Source of the DNA: Pontivivens ytuae
GTDB lineage: Bacteria > Pseudomonadota > Alphaproteobacteria > Rhodobacterales > Rhodobacteraceae
Direction: 5' to 3'
Length of the DNA: 64,000 bases
Assembly: GCF_015679265.1 (NCBI RefSeq)
Contig: NZ_CP064942.1
Coordinates: 62,001-126,000, forward strand
Shown here: in pieces, positions 63,629 through 64,000 of the stretch
How positions within the stretch are numbered: the first letter of the stretch is position 1
Layout of the letters: every line of letters starts with the position of its first letter
Notes under the pieces: generated by a model
Databases searched by the model: none
Seen by the model: the letters and a program-made list of their open reading frames with translations, nothing else
What the model was told of the DNA's origin: nothing
Program-made: the position numbers and the translations under genes

Positions 63629-64000
63629 ATGCCCAAAAAGATGCTTATCGATGCCACCCACAGCGAGGAAACGCGGGTGGTCGTCGTCGACGGCCAGAAG
63701 GTCGAAGAGTTTGATTTCGAGAGCCTGAACAAGCGACAGCTCTCCGGCAACATCTATCTGGCGAAGGTCACGCGGGTCGAACCCTCGCTCCAGGCCGCCT
63801 TTGTCGATTATGGCGGGAACCGGCACGGCTTCCTCGCCTTCTCCGAAATCCATCCGGACTACTACCAGATCCCCGTCGCGGACCGTGAGGCGCTGATCGC
63901 CGAGCAGGAGGCCGAGGAACAGGCCCGCCGCGCCGAGGAGGAGGAAGAGGAAAAGCCGAAGCCGCGCCGCGGCCGCTCGCGGTCCCGCTCCCGCTCGGCG
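63629..64000 (+). CDS. rne: Ribonuclease E/G, N-terminal part (continues beyond window)
   Basis: Begins MPKKMLIDATHSEETRVVVV, then the S1 domain start (LSGNIYLAKVTRVEPSLQAA, FVDYGGNRHGFLAF), followed by an acidic/basic insert (EEEEEEKPKPRRGRSRSRSR) typical of alphaproteobacterial RNase E. 124 codons are visible, in frame to the edge. Endonuclease of RNA decay and rRNA processing. Confidence 0.95.
   Translation, partial: MPKKMLIDATHSEETRVVVVDGQKVEEFDFESLNKRQLSGNIYLAKVTRVEPSLQAAFVDYGGNRHGFLAFSEIHPDYYQIPVADREALIAEQEAEEQARRAEEEEEEKPKPRRGRSRSRSRSA

Noticed and set aside
1-64000. tRNA, rRNA, CRISPR arrays, prophage or an intact insertion sequence
   Set aside because: None was visible on reading both strands; only decayed IS3 fragments were found. 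A covariance-model scan would be needed to exclude small RNAs.

Overview
The window reads as chromosome of a GC-rich alphaproteobacterium, most likely a Rhodobacterales (Rhodobacteraceae/Roseobacter-type) marine or soil heterotroph. This rests on gene families and local order (rne divergent from an AMIN/amidase_3 gene followed by PBP1A; queA, bcp and DUF455 genes; an M23-bactofilin pair; a PedF-type PQQ alcohol oxidation cluster next to a form II Mo hydroxylase) and on codon use; there is no rRNA in the window to confirm it. No tRNA, rRNA, CRISPR array or intact mobile element was seen.

Layout. 0-2.1 kb: 3'-truncated DUF4347/LEPR-type surface protein behind a TolC-type outer-membrane channel (type I secretion). 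2.5-7.5 kb: leftward operon tctC-tctB-tctA, CaiB CoA-transferase and a short citryl-CoA-lyase-like citrate-synthase homologue: import, CoA activation and cleavage of a polycarboxylate. 7.6-11.4 kb: a lone NitT/TauT-type ABC permease divergent from a NosR-like flavo-iron-sulfur protein and its ApbE. 11.8-17.6 kb: two LysR regulators with redox enzymes (SDR, aldo/keto reductase, OsmC) and a fragment of an IS3 transposase. 18-21.5 kb: a large modular polysaccharide-degrading protein (CBM2-CBM2-PL14-like-CBM2-GH9). 22-28.7 kb: operon of an unusual membrane-anchored RND adaptor, RND pump, a 52-aa membrane protein and an MscS channel. 29-33.3 kb: binding protein plus chemoreceptor, then a ferric-reductase-like membrane protein with a dioxygenase-fold secreted protein. 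33.4-34.7 kb: decayed IS3 and mobile-element debris. 35-41.3 kb: housekeeping block (queA, cytochrome c, bcp, DUF455, M23 peptidase, bactofilin, prfB). 41.4-46 kb: coxG-S-L-orf-M, a form II CO-dehydrogenase-like Mo hydroxylase. 46-56.8 kb: a periplasmic quinoprotein alcohol oxidation system with cytochrome c550 PedF, a MoxJ-like binding protein, an ABC exporter, a beta-propeller protein and a PQQ alcohol dehydrogenase carrying the DYD motif of lanthanide enzymes. 57-64 kb: MFS efflux, methyltransferase, PBP1A, amidase and the start of rne.

The most interesting signal is regulatory. Six promoters carry a 9-bp box (TTGGTCGTA, TTGGTCTAA and close variants) about 30 bp upstream of a TANNCT/GCTANN -10 element. 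They precede the NosR-like gene at 8.4 kb, the cox operon at 46 kb, and four transcription units of the quinoprotein cluster (pedF, the PQQ-associated ABC operon, the NitT/TauT-type binding protein, and a hypothetical secreted protein). In three of them the box lies exactly 57 nt from the start codon. This ties the NosR-like/ApbE pair, the form II Mo hydroxylase and the alcohol dehydrogenase into one inferred regulon. It also suggests that the orphan ABC permease at 7.6 kb completes the permease-less ATPase and binding protein at 52.6-54.2 kb. A plausible reading is a periplasmic alcohol-to-aldehyde-to-acid oxidation system with a flavin/Fe-S membrane protein of unknown electron-transfer role.
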